Shown here in pieces: positions 48,320 to 60,072 of a DNA stretch of 64,000 nt. Within the stretch, counting starts at the first letter, position 1. The number at the start of each line of letters is the position of its first letter. Made by a program: the position numbers and the translations under genes. The DNA is from Nitzschia sp. DOCU1 (taxonomy: Eukaryota > Bacillariophyta > Bacillariophyceae > Bacillariales > Bacillariaceae), in the NCBI GenBank assembly GCA_951394045.1, contig OX595998.1:1-64000 (forward strand), written 5' to 3'. Below the pieces are notes generated by a model. The model did no database searches, was not told where the DNA came from, and saw nothing but the letters and a program-made list of their open reading frames with translations.

Positions 48320-48835
48320 ATGGCGGCGACTTCATAGAGGTAGCAATCAATAATGAAGTGTATTGTATTGTAGTTGTTGTTCACCTTCGGCATGCTTTGT
48401 GAAAGAACTCACACCAAAGTTGATTGTCGCATCCGTTGTATCGTCCTCTCAAAAGAACAAACGACCAACGAGTTCAATGAAACAGTGGCAGTGCGGCGGC
48501 AACTTCATAGAGGTAGCCACAAATAATGAAGTTTATTGTATTGTAGTTGTAGTGGCTGGCAGTTTTTAAACTAATTCACAGCAATCCAAAGTTGATTGTA
48601 GCATTTGTTGACAGGGAAACAAACGACCCACGAACAAAATGATCGATGGCCACGACTTTGTAGAGGTAGCAGCAAGTAATGAAGTGTATTGTAGTGTCGT
48701 AGTGGCGGTGGTAGCTTGTAGAGGAATCCACAGCGATTCAAAGTTGATTGTCGCTTAGCAAGGAAACAAGGAAACAAAACGACTGAGGAGGAGTTGAAAG
48801 TGGCGGCCACGATGGCAGCATTGTTGTAGGAGTAT
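48320..48835. repeat. Degenerate minisatellite, about three units of 153-173 bp
   Basis: CTTCATAGAGGTAGC-type segments start near 48330, 48503 and 48656. Each is followed by AATAATGAAGTgTATTGTA, a GTAGTTGT stretch, then CAAAGTTGATTGTcGCAT and GAAACAAACGAC. The units are diverged from one another. No coding meaning is evident. Confidence 0.8.
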
Positions 48836-49227
48836 ATGGGGAGCAAAGGCCACAACAGGCGAATCGTAGAGATGCTGGGTGGTGAGCAGGTTGTCAAGTT
48901 TAAATGACGATGTTAGTAAAATGTATCAATTATAATAATACTTTGTCCGCGATCGAATGCATTTACCTTGGTAATATTGAAGTAGTAATTGAATAATAAC
49001 TACCAATCGAATAATACTTTAGCACAACCACTGTGTAGTGCGAATCAAGGAGTTTATACAGATACCGTGGTAGAAGTGCAGCAGCAGTACTCGAGGATTA
49101 CTCGCAAATGAAAGTTTGAAAGTGAATGAATCGGTTTTTGTGTTGCGCCATTGTCGCCGTTCGTCCAATTCAACCGGCAAATTTGGACCAATTCGACTTT
49201 ATGGCGAGCGGCGTGCGCGCCACGGTT
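48836..49227. other. Unassigned AT-rich spacer
   Basis: No gene, repeat or transposon end recognised. Confidence 0.4.
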
Positions 49228-49352
49228 GAATGATATTTTTGGTAGTCCTTGTGAGACAAAAATAGTCATGTCCGGTATAAATTTATACCGGACATAGGTG
49301 ATATTTGTACACTCGAGTACTGTTTCTGAGCAAAAAAGAACTCCAATGACTG
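49228..49352 (+). repeat. Palindrome-bearing direct repeat, copy 1
   Basis: About 125 bp from GAATGATATTTTTGG to CTCCAATGACTG, repeated at 49547-49672. It contains a perfect 26-bp palindrome at 49269-49294 whose half is TGTCCGGTATAAA. Confidence 0.93.
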
Positions 49353-49546
49353 TATACGTCACGAGAACCCTTATGTCCGTTATACCACACCCATTGAGGA
49401 CCTGCCGTTTCACCACCGTTTTGTGATGAAGTCTCCTAAGTACAAAGTTTACATACGCAATAGACTTTTTGCTTATTTGGGCCCAAAGATTAACACCGCG
49501 CCCAAAAATTAATAAGCCCCCCTTTCATTGTCCGGCCACATTAAAC

Positions 49547-49672
49547 GAATGATATTTTTGGTATTCCTTGTGAGACAAAAATAGTCATGTCCGGTATAAA
49601 TTTATACCGGACATAGGGGAATATTTGTACACTCAAGTACTGTTTCTGAGCAAAAAAGAACTCCAATGACTG
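49547..49672 (+). repeat. Palindrome-bearing direct repeat, copy 2
   Basis: Differs from copy 1 at only a few bases. The palindrome (49588-49613) is fully conserved. The copies are direct and 194 bp apart. They could be the ends of a very small terminal-repeat element or a local duplication. Confidence 0.93.
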
Positions 49673-49749
49673 ACCAAGGCCGAGATTCGCACTGCGATCA
49701 TGGATTGGATCAACTTGATAAATGGTGAGAAGGAAGAGCTGGAAAAAGC

Positions 49750-51057
49750 TCATTTAGAAAAAGAAGAAAAAACCGGGAAAAAGGTGCCCAGTTCCAAATG
49801 ATCCACCAGGTTGAAGCCCCATTCAACAGCAATTCGAACAGAGGCTAGAATTCCATTGAAATTTGCCTGCCAGGTGCCTGGCTCTGGGTTCACAAACCCC
49901 TTGTAAAGCCACGGACACTCCGGGTAGGCTAGATCGCCATAGAGGGCCAAAACATGACCTCCAAGGGGCATGAGAGCCTGTAGTTGTTGGATTACTCCAC
50001 TCCAAGAAAGAATAGTTGCATCATGTCTCCGGGCTGAGAATGGGCCATGCAAGCATGCAATCATCCCATCTGGAGTAACAATACTCTGGAATTTGAGGCC
50101 ATGGCATCGCTTGTAACGAGTGTAGAATACATCTTGGAACCTGGTTGGTTTGCAGGTACGGCGTATTGTTGCATCTATAAGCCCCCAGCAATTGTCAATC
50201 AAGGGTTCACGCCTTTGTACTGCAGCAGCATACTGTGGCATCCTCGGATGCCACAATGCTATGTTTTGCAAGTACATTATAGATACTTGATTTAGAGCAC
50301 CAGAAAAAGTCTGCAGACAAGCAGAAATCTTGCTCTTGCGAATGCAAAAGAATCTCTCCATGTTTGGCCTGATTCGCATTGGCCTAGCCATTCTGTAGAG
50401 GAATAGCATGAATAGTTGCTCATGGCCAGCATGGTACCGGTAGTTACATCAAATCCTGTCATGCTTTCCATCTAGAAAGGGCATAACATGGGGCCAGAGT
50501 GCATCTGCCACCTCTTGTAAGTGCGACTTCCTGAAACAAAAATCATATTCACAATCAGATTCTTGTAGGTCGGCTATTAGCCTGGGTCCTTGCCCCCATG
50601 GAATAGTCATATCCTGAACATGACCAAAAACAAAAGTGTATTGGGATGACAAGTCTGGCACAACTTCTTCCAGGAACCACTCACCCATGTCAACCTCCAT
50701 TGTGCTGCTTTCTTCAGAATCTTCAGAATCTGTGGAGCTGCTGTCATCACTGCTCGTATCCTCATCCTCATCATCGTCTTCATCTTGATCCATAGCCATG
50801 ATGGAATCTGCAACACGGATTGACCCCAACAAAAAGTAACGGTACTGCAGCCTTTCGCTGATAGTATTCCATTGATGCAGTGACATTGTATTTGTTGATT
50901 GTTGTAGTTGTAGTTCTGCAGTTGTTGTTGTAGTTGTAGTTCTACAGCCACCACCCTGCTCGATCATCGGTGTTGTCATTGTTGTTATTGCGCGCATGCG
51001 GGAGAAATTGCCTGTTCTCAGTGGTGTGGGTTGGTCATAGCATGCGAAGGCACGCAA
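49750..51057 (-). pseudogene. PIF/Harbinger transposase with one in-frame TGA
   Basis: Two frames, 51057-50449 and 50448-49750, lie in the same register, separated only by TGA at 50449-50451. The N-terminal part has a Thr/Gln-rich start, an acidic Asp/Glu/Ser stretch and LQEVADALWPHV. After the TGA come AGHEQLFMLFLYRMARP and RFFCIRKSKISACL, as in the helix-turn-helix region. The DDE_4-type nuclease core follows: GLIDATIRRTCKP (first Asp), LYGDLAYP (second Asp) and VEWGFNLV (Glu). The C-terminal tail differs from the usual pattern. The gene's start overlaps a 229-bp tandem duplication, so the first residues are doubtful. A partner Myb-like protein, usual in this superfamily, was not found. R1 keeps only the first roughly 400 bp. 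Confidence 0.85.
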
Positions 51058-51416
51058 AGGTCAAAACTGGCACGAAGAAGTGCCAAATGCAGGAAGCACG
51101 CGGGGCAGCACTTTTTTCCGATGTGGTTTCTGTGGAGAAATCGATTTCTCCGAACAAACTTCCGCACTTTCTGCGTTTGCAGGAAACCTCGATCATCGGT
51201 GTTGTCGTTGTTGTTATTGCGCGCATGCGGGAGAAATTGCCTGTTCTCGGTGGTGTGGGTTGGTCATAGCATGCGAAGGCGCGGGAAGGTCAAAACTGGC
51301 ACGAAGAAGTGCCAAATGCAGGAAGCACGCGGGGCAGCACTTTTTTCCGATGTGGTTTCTGTGGAGAAATCGATTTCTCCGAACAAACTTCCGCACTTTC
51401 TGCGTTTGCAGGAAAC
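50959..51416 (+). repeat. 229-bp tandem duplication (R3)
   Basis: Copies 50959-51187 and 51188-51416, equivalent to R1 19522-19979, with a few substitutions (GTTGTCATTG for GTTGTCGTTG; CACGCAAAGG for CACGCGAAGG). Each carries GGAGAAATCGATTTCTCC. Confidence 0.93.
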
Positions 51417-51467
51417 CTCTATTATCGCTTTGGCTAGTATTATCGTTCCAATCAGGGGTCAATTGTT

Positions 51468-51810
51468 CTCTGTAGTATATTGCATAATAACATTCGACTA
51501 ACTCATAGAGTCCCTTGCCAATGGCATGCCTACAGTCTAAGTAGTAAATATTCATCGCCTAAGAGAGGGGATGTATTTAGGACAAGGAAATAATTCAGAC
51601 CATGGGTATCGAGGAGTTGTAGCTAGCCAAGACTTGTTGGGACGCCTCTAGTTACAGGTGACGCTATCGGCGAATCGACATATGCAAATAAATAAATATA
51701 TGCGCGATATTTACGTGCGGGGAAAGTTGTTCACAACATGAACGACCGGTTGCAAATATTTGAAAGACGAAAATCTTTCCTCTCGTCAATCTTGTTGTTG
51801 GAAGTCAATC
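51468..51810 (+). repeat. Partial LTR, gypsy family 2 (R3)
   Basis: From CTCTGTAGTATATTGC to AAGTCAATC, equivalent to R1 20031-20365 but without the 15-base loss at the gag join. Confidence 0.87.
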
Positions 51811-51815
51811 CAAAC

Positions 51816-53190
51816 GATGTCGAGAGATTACTTCGGGTCGGAGCACGCCTACCGGCGCCTAAAGCAATACCTCCGCTACCATGTCTTCATGATGGAGATG
51901 TCCCTAGCCGACTTCCGCGCTGAGCTCCTGCGACAAAACAGAATGTTGGCCCACTTTCCGATCCCTGAGGACAAGGCAACATGTGAGGCGTTCGACGACG
52001 AAGAGCTCGTGGAGATACTCGATCGGGCGAAGAGGCTTGAGTGGCAGAGAGACCTATGAGCCTCGACGATTACTATAAGTATCTTGAGAAGCTCGAAGCC
52101 AAGCACGTCTTTGACGATGCGATGAAAAAGAACAAAGAAAAGAAAAAAGAAGCCGGCCAGTCCGAAGGCGAAAGCAAAGACGGTGGCAAGAAACGTAAGC
52201 AAGGCAAAGACCGTAAAAAGAGCAAGAAGGGGGACCAAAAGGAACCCTGTAAGCATTGCGGCAGGTTCCATCCGGCCCCTGACGACAAGTGTTGGAGTCT
52301 CCCTGGCAATGCCAAAGATCGTCCGAACAAGTGTCCGAGAGGCAACGGTGAGAACATGTTCTCGGTGCTCCAAATGGTCACTGTCATCAAAGCCCTCACC
52401 AAGAAACAGTCTAAGAAAGACAAAGGTAAAGCCAAAACCAAAAGCAAGTAAGCTTCCAGCTGAACAAACAGGCAGACTGTAGCAGTAGTGAAAGTAGCGA
52501 TTCTGATAGCGACTACATGGACTGCAACGGCGAAAATGAACAGAGTTTTGCTATTCGAATGCCACGCCCTGGAATAGAGTCGAATAGGAAAATTGCCGGG
52601 CGGCTAACTACAGAAATAGTTGTCGAAGCTTTTAATCCTAGAGGTGAATCCTACATCCTTAGAACTCTTCTAGATCCGGGACTAGTCGTTCCATCGTTCT
52701 TAAGGACTTTGTGATGCTTAGCCAGCTCGTTCCTACTGGGAAACGAGTTACTACTTGGACTGAAATAGTTGTCGAAGCTTTAAATCCTAGAGGTGAATCC
52801 TACGTCCTTAGAACTCTTCTAGATACGGGTTCTAGTCGTTCCATCGTTCTTAAGAACTTTGAAAACCAAAAGGCAAGTAATCTTCCAGCTGAACAAACAG
52901 GCAGACAGTAGCAGTAATGAAAGTAGCGATTCTGATAGCGACTACATGGACTGCAACGGCGAAAATGAACATAGTTTTGCTATTCGAACGTCACACCCTG
53001 GAATAGTGTCGAATAGGAAAATTGCCAGGCGGCTAACTACAGAAATAGTTGTCGAAGCTTTTAATCCTAGAGGTGAATCCTACATCCTTAGAACTCTTCT
53101 AGATCCGGGACTAGTCGTTCCATCGTTCTTAAGAACTTTGTGATGCTTAGCCAGCTCGTTCCTACTGGGAAACGAGTTACTACTTGGACT
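51816..53190 (+). pseudogene. Gypsy family 2 gag-protease shards (R3)
   Basis: Single-copy version of the R1/R2 shard series, with the shared 28-nt gag deletion, a zinc knuckle near 52245 and three damaged protease repeats after 52452. Confidence 0.88.
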
Positions 53191-53699
53191 TCGATTTAAC
53201 TACTGTGGATCACTTCGAAAGGCCTCCCTGGTGCCAGTCGACAAGTGGAAACAATCGCCAAGTTTCCAGATCACTCTCCCGGTACCACTTTATTGATGAA
53301 AAACATTTCGTCAATAAAGATGCCTACAATAACAAGGTCCGCGTCAATCCACTTGATGGGAGCATCCGTGCCATCCCAGTTTCGGGAAACTTCCGCAATC
53401 CGGTTAATATGATTGCGATCATCCGATGTTGTGGAGGGGAACCAGTGATGCACTACATGATCGGGAAGGAGAACGGCACGGCTGCTCTCTTCACTGCGTA
53501 AATCGAGCACCTCCTGGCTCATAATTGGTTCCAGGAGGGCAACCTCCTCATTATGGATAATGCAGCAATCCACACCAGCGCGGAGGCAAGTCACATCTCG
53601 GATCTGTTGTTCTCCTACGGAGTTCTGGTGGTCCCAATGCCAACGAGGGCCCCAGAACTCAACCCTATTGAGTTCTGCTTCCACATTATCGCGTGCAGA
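53191..53699 (+). pseudogene. IS630/Tc1-mariner type transposase core (R3)
   Basis: Same as R1, including the TAA within GCGTAAATCGAG at about 53499. Catalytic blocks FIDEKHF, LIMDNAAIH and ELNPIEF are recognisable. Confidence 0.84.
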
Positions 53700-53843
53700 T
53701 AATGGGATGATAGATGCCCGAGACCCCGAATGGCTCCAGTGGGCATTCGATTCCCTCACTGTGTTGTTCAATCGGGTAGGGCTGGAAACAAATACAACAA
53801 AGACAGAAGCCATGACGTGTGTTGAAATCTCTCGTAACTCGTA
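53697..53843 (+). pseudogene. Non-LTR reverse transcriptase fragment (R3)
   Basis: Same ADNGMIDARDPEWLQ block and the same fusion point as in R1 and R2. Confidence 0.7.
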
Positions 53844-54093
53844 GTGTTCCTGCTCGACTAACTTGACTGTAGTTGACTAGCTCGGCTGTAGTCTTTTCGT
53901 AGCAGGTCTCTAGACAATACTCGTTGGTGGTGCACCAGAAGTTCCTCTCTCAAAGCTTCTGCTAAATATTGTGATTATCTACTAGTGCTAGACGTTCTTT
54001 CCCCTTGGTACTCGTAATGACCCAATCGATCTTGTTCGATGGTCCCACAGGACCGACTCTGATCTTCGTTCCTTCAGTCTACTAGTTCGAAGT

Positions 54094-54393
54094 ATGCCAT
54101 CCCTACACTGTCCTGTGGATGGCTGCGTTGCTCAACTGCACTCAAGAGACGGTCTCCGGCGCCATTTCTGCCATCATCATCCCAGGGATTGCATTCTAGA
54201 AGAAGGCTCGCAGCCTCTTCCAAAGTGCGAAATGTGCGGGATGCATGTACCTCCAGCGGCCTCCTGTACGGGGACATGGGTGTATCCCAGTGTTTCCTCG
54301 GCCCTAAACATAGCTGGCCTCCATACGGTGGACCACTATGCTGGGGTGCGCCAACGGCGGTTCGTTGACAAGGTCGCAACCCGGCCCATCTGA
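54094..54393 (+). pseudogene. C2H2-type tail fragment (R3)
   Basis: Third copy of the CPVDGC / RRHFCHHH / CEMCG block, broken after MHVPP. Confidence 0.63.
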
Positions 54394-55416
54394 CTACTCT
54401 GCGGCAATAGCCGGTGGCACTCAGGCTCCCAGAGCCGGCTGCTCTCGTGGAACCAGCCAATCCAAGGCACGGTGGTGGTGGGTTTGGACGTGTCTAGCGG
54501 AGAGGATGAGGAATAGCCGCTCCTACGGAATGAATACTCAAGCGACCAAAGGCCGCTGAAGAACTGGATACCTGGCGCATACCCCCAGCATCCTTGGATC
54601 CTGTTGTTCCCATCTTTTGGTAGTGGGATATGTTTGTTAAAATGAAAATGGCACCCAAAAAGTTATGACATAGGGCGAAGAAGGGGCGAAACAAGGAGGA
54701 ATCAAAGCTGACGACCATGCCTAATGTATCGCCGAATAGTGTGCTTGGAAGGAAGTGCACCTTGTTCCCGGCATGCAATATTCTGTGGAGCATCGAGCTG
54801 TTGTTGCTCGATTGCAAGTCATCCAGCAGAAAGGGCGAGCTTTAGGGTTAGGGTTAACCTTTGCAGACACCATGTGGAAAAATTCATCATGTTTGTGTTC
54901 TTGCAGGAGGAACGTAGTCCTTTTTCGACACTTTGCCATTCACCATGGTGCTTGGTAGTCAACTACAGTATCCTCGAACACAGTATCATAGAGATATGGA
55001 TGTAATGCTGATGCTGAAAATACACGCATGGCCCGTGGAATGTAATTTTTCGTAGAATTGTGTAGGATTATTGACATGGGAGGTTTTCGATGTCCCATCA
55101 ACGTTTTGGAGACGTTGTAACGAGCGGTTTGATGCCGGCAGCCAGATGATTTGCACTATGTAGCGGGTGGTGGACGGCATTGGGTCGTTCGGCTTCATCG
55201 AGTAAATCATGCATGGGGCTGGATGACTCGGGAGTATCAATCCATCATGAGTCGTTGCCTTGCAATTCAACAAAAATGTAGCCTTCACAGGAGCTCGTCC
55301 TATGGTTGTCGGGTCAGCCAAGCTGCAAGAGTAGCTGCCGAGACCCAGCGGTGTGACATGGTGGTGGCAAGTCTTTTGTTGCTGCCAGTGGCGTTGTTGT
55401 CGTTGGCGAGTAAAAA
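54394..55416. other. R3 unassigned segment with empty gypsy site
   Basis: No gene recognised. The uninterrupted CAGCC target (55315-55319) and the TTTAGGGTTAGGGTTAACC motif near 54842 are present. Confidence 0.65.
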
Positions 55417-56034
55417 TGCCATACCCCACAGAGACGCATAAATAGTTTAGTCCTTTTAGTCACATACGCTGGTAGTCTTAGTAGTCGTAGACGAACGGAG
55501 TCGTCCGCTGGACGGATGACGTACAGACAGCTAACGGACACGGACAAGAATGAGCGGTGACGTCGTCGCTAACGGCGCACCGACGCAGCGATCCAAAGAG
55601 TCGCAGCATTGCACATGATTGCGCTCTGTAGTATATTGCATAATAACATTCGACTAACTCGTAGAGTCCCTTGCCAACGGCATGCCTACAGTCTAAGTAG
55701 TAAATATTCATCGCCTAAGAGAGGGGATGTATTTAGGACAAGGAAATAATTCAGACCATGGGTATCGAGGAGTCGTAGCTAGCCAAGACTCGGGACGCCT
55801 CTAGTTACAGGCGATGCTATCGTCGAATCGACATATTCAAATAAATAAATATATGCGCGTTATTTACGCGCGGGGAAAGTCGTTCACAAAATGAACGACC
55901 GGTTGCAAATGTTTGAAAGACGAAAATCTTTCTTCTCGTCAATCTTGTTGTTGGAAGTCAATCTAATAGAAGTAACATAGGTCTCACAATTATCATCGTC
56001 TTTATTTCTTTATCGTCACCCCCGGGATAGGGCA
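55417..56034 (+). repeat. Solo LTR, gypsy family 2 (R3)
   Basis: 618 bp. Differs slightly from R1/R2 (GGCATGCCTAC for GGCATGGCTAC). Same insertion point. Confidence 0.9.
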
Positions 56035-56815
56035 AGAAACCTCCTTGTTGCATTGGAGCATCATCCTTTTCATCACCATTCTTCTCAAAAGCAAATAAAG
56101 TCCGTTGCGACTCTCATGATAATGCTCAGATCTGAGCAGTGTGCACTATTATGCTGCTATTGATGCCGATTTCGATTTGTGGTCATAGTCATGGTCATAA
56201 AATCATGGATGTTGTGATCCAAAGATGCATTTCCTAACAGACAGTCAGCCGTGCGCGCCGCCTTTCCAACGCCGGACAGAGCAGGCATGCGATTACATTC
56301 CACGTGGATGACAGCAGACGTAATCGACGAAGCGGCGCCCCGAATCGAATTCTCACGATGACGCGAGGATCCTGTGGACGTTGGGATTTCAACCAACATT
56401 GAGACGCCCAGACGATGATCACTGGGCGACTTGGCTCGCTTCAAAATCGCATTGCTACGTGGAAGCTGTTGGCTCCGGTAGTGACCTCGAAGAAGGAACC
56501 GATGTATTCAGCACAAAGTTAAAGAGGAGCTCCACCATTGAGCTTGGTCTCTGCTGGGCATGATACGTTACAAGACGTGGTCTATCGCAATGAACATGTT
56601 TATTTGATTTAAGAGCCACGCAGACTTCCACTGGTTGAAACTCGGGGGTGCGACTTGAGGTATCTTTACTTGCTTTTGGTTTTTAATGATATATATGATT
56701 GAGGTCTGTCGTGCATATGCAATGACTTGGAAGGATAATTTGGGCTCCTGTTGGATGAGCGGATTGACATAGTTGCTATCCATGGAACAGGGGCACTTTC
56801 ATCTCCATCATCTCT
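56035..56815. other. 3' flank of gene A (R3)
   Basis: Nearly identical to 36535-37315; ATTCCACGTGG at 56297-56307. No gene seen. Confidence 0.6.
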
Positions 56816-58733
56816 CTAGGCAGAATTGTCGCCAGAGGTTTCGGAAGTCTCTTCATGGACGGATACGGTCTTGGGAGGCTTGTTCGTCTTCTTGTCAAAG
56901 CATCCACGACGGTAGAAGATGAACAAGGTGACGAGAAAGACGGCAAAGGCTGCCATCACAATTCCAACAAGGGCACCGGTGGAAAGACCATTCGGCTCAG
57001 GAGTGACGATCGTAAGTGTGACCTTGAAGGAACCCGTAAGATTCCCGTCCTCGGGGAGGAGGGCTAGGTCCCCATCCCCTCCGTCCTGCAAGATACGACG
57101 GCGTGTGGGTGCCATCTCGACGGATCCGGTGCACTCAAAATATTGATAAGGATTGCTTGGGTTGATGAATGAGGAAGTGACGGTACTCTCAAAGGCGATG
57201 CCCCTGGGAGGCGGATTATTAGAATCAATCACAGTCAGAGCCTGTTCCGGACCTGGGACTGCCCCCGATACAATCACAGCTCGATTATCTCCCGAATTAG
57301 AGCAGCTCACGTCGTTGAAGCTAAACACCTCAAAGTTTTCAAAGGCGGGGTCTGGTGTAATGCAGATACGGAAGGTCTCACCTAGAGGGTTCATTGAAAA
57401 AACAGCAAAGTGTAAGAAACGATCAAGGCAGATGTGATGGAAGAAAGGACCCAAGTCAACGAACGTACCAACAAAGTAATCATGAGCTCCATCGACTGGG
57501 GTTGCAGCGTTGATAGGGATGCCGGGTACGTTGCCGTCAGCACAGAGGTATGGAGTCACCAACCAGTCATCAAAAATCGTTTCCATGGTTCCAGGGTTAC
57601 GCGCCAAGGCAGCGACCTGCTGAATGAAGTTGGTGGTGTAATCCACCTCAACTGAGAAAGGCATGATATCCTGGTGAGTATACGACCTGTTCAACTAGAG
57701 GCCCTTCAATCATGTGTGTTTGGCTCTGCTTACCAGCATAGTATGTATCGAAGTAGGAGACCTCGTCAAGGTTTTCGTCTCCATCATAATCATGTTGCAA
57801 GATGGTATGGACACAGAACTGGAACTGCCCGTCGTTCGATCCTGGACTGGGCGTGATCCAGATATCTTGATTGTATGGGTCGGGGATACTAAATTCCTGA
57901 AGGACGGCAACCGAAGGAGGGTTCATGAGCTCTGGGCAAGAACTGGTGGTATCAGGGTCGCAGGGAGTGGCCGTGAAAGTCGCTCCCGGAATCAGTCGTC
58001 CCTGGTCACAGCGTTGTCCCACGGGAGGGATTGCATGAACAGTCGCGGTAAGCTCAGGGACAGCACCGCTTTGCACTCGATCTGGATGGAGCTCCACCCA
58101 AGTTCCACCCTTCAACGGATCAACGTTCGTCACGTCGGGGGACGGGTAGGCACTTCGTTGAATGTACCATGGATCAATGGATCCCAACAAATCTTCGTCA
58201 AAGCCGTTATCTGGAAGGGTGACGGGGTCACAAGTTACGGTAAGCTGGAAGTCGCCGACTGGAATAGCCGGCGCCGACAAGCCAGTACTCCAGTCATAGC
58301 CATGAACATGGATCCAGTAGTCCTGATCACCAGAAGCCGAAACAGGGCCCAACAGGGATGTCCACGAGAAGCAACCGGTATGATCATCGTTGCCAGCGAC
58401 ACAAGACAGATCCTGGCTCAGTTCAGTACATGGGCCCGTGTACACGCTGATGAAGGTGTCGTAATTGGCAGCATTGCAGGTATCCAGCGTGACTTGGAAA
58501 GTGTCACTGCCAGTGGACAACTTGTACCAAACACCAATGTTGTTGCTAGGAGCGGAAGCACAATCGTTAATTGCGTAGGCAGCAGCATTGGCAGCAGTAG
58601 TACTTCCGGAGTACGTGTTGCCACAAGTAATCTGGATAGGGTTCCAGCACTCATCGTTTGCAGGGGGCTGCTGGGCCAGGACCGAAGTGAGGCCACCAAG
58701 GGCCGTCGTCAAAGCGAGGATCGAGAACTTCAT
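56816..58733 (-). CDS. Gene A, second near-identical copy (R3)
   Basis: Exons 58733-57734 and 57651-56816 with the same 82-nt phase-1 intron; 611 aa. I saw no difference from the R2 protein. It has a signal peptide, PPC-like N-terminal domain, RICI module, C-terminal membrane span and Lys/Glu-rich tail. The offset from R2 is a constant 19500 through the gene and its flanks, so the whole block was duplicated or converted recently. Confidence 0.85.
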
Positions 58734-60072
58734 GATGACTTCTTGTCGGATATCGGGTATTACTGCCATGCAACAGCGGCAAAGAAAAAAAAGAAGTTGT
58801 GAGTGTTAAATTGGAAAGGAATTGAAAAGGGAAATGAGGGAATATGGACAAGGGCGTACCGTTCTGAGTGCTTCCAAGAACGACTCTTTTGGTTTTATGG
58901 GACGAATGGAAATGCCTCCGGGCAACTTTGTGTTCGCATCTCATCCAAGAAATCGATCTGCATCGTCGCAGTAGGCTTTGTACATCATTGTTGATCCGTT
59001 GAACGTTGATCTCTCTCTCGTCGAAGGAAGGTGATCTGGGCTCAGGACGGTATGGGTTAACGTGAATGTCATTGGAGAACATTTCATATTCGGACAGTCG
59101 AAATCATTGAGCCCTGCATCCTCGATCCTTATGTTTCGAACAGTGAATGATGCTTGAATCTCACGTTGAAGCTTTGAGTTACCGAGTTATTTCAGGTTCA
59201 AAAAGAGGATGGGAGTCCAAACGCCTGGAATAGCGCTCCGTTAGAATGTCTAGCTAGAGAGATACTATTCCGCCGTGACACCAATGGTACAGTCTCAAAA
59301 CTGCAGAGAAGTTTTGATCACGGTCACGAGTTTGCTTCGTTTTTATCGGCGTCGGAAAAGATACCATTTCAATAAATTACCGTTTTGTTAAGCATGCTCG
59401 GCGAGAGTCAATGGAATTTCTGTCTGCTGCCGTTGCTTCAACAAATGGGATATCATCCTATCCTGCACAGCGGCGGGAGTAGCGCTTCGCAAATGGGAGT
59501 AGCACATCGCAAATCAGTGAAAGATCGCTGGGAGCAGTCTCAAAACTGCAGAGCCATGAGTCGCCACGGTTCTCTCTTCTGGCATGCTGTTGCGATTTTA
59601 TTAGAAACTGTACTCAGTCACGAGTTCGCTTTGTTAATTTTCTTCAAAACCAACAATGGGACTATAAACCCGGCGAGAAGATCGTTGATAAGCCCCGCAA
59701 ACACAAGTCCACTTGCCGCTCGTTTTTATCATTGGTGTTGATTGTACTCAAATCAAATAATGAGGTGCCAGGTTTCTCTTTATGGCATTCTGTTGCGTTT
59801 TCTCTAACATTTAACTCAGTCACGAGTTTGCTTCTTTCCTAAGTGTGGATTTTATTTAACACTAAAAGTCAAACCATGAAACGTAGGAATCGAGAACAGC
59901 CTTGATAAGCCCCGCAGTCACGAGTTGGGTTACCGCTACTACCGGTAGAATGCATAGAGTTTGACCATTGAGGACTTCGCTCTAAGAGTCTAGAGCTTCT
60001 TGAAAAATGCTTTCAATATAAACATCTTGGGATTACAACAGCATCTCTCTCTCTACAAAGACAAATCGCAAC
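58734..60072. promoter_or_regulatory. Bidirectional intergenic region of the A/B pair (R3)
   Basis: Matches 39234-40572 with the GTCACGAGTTTGCTT-type repeats at 59323, 59617, 59819 and 59917. Confidence 0.6.
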
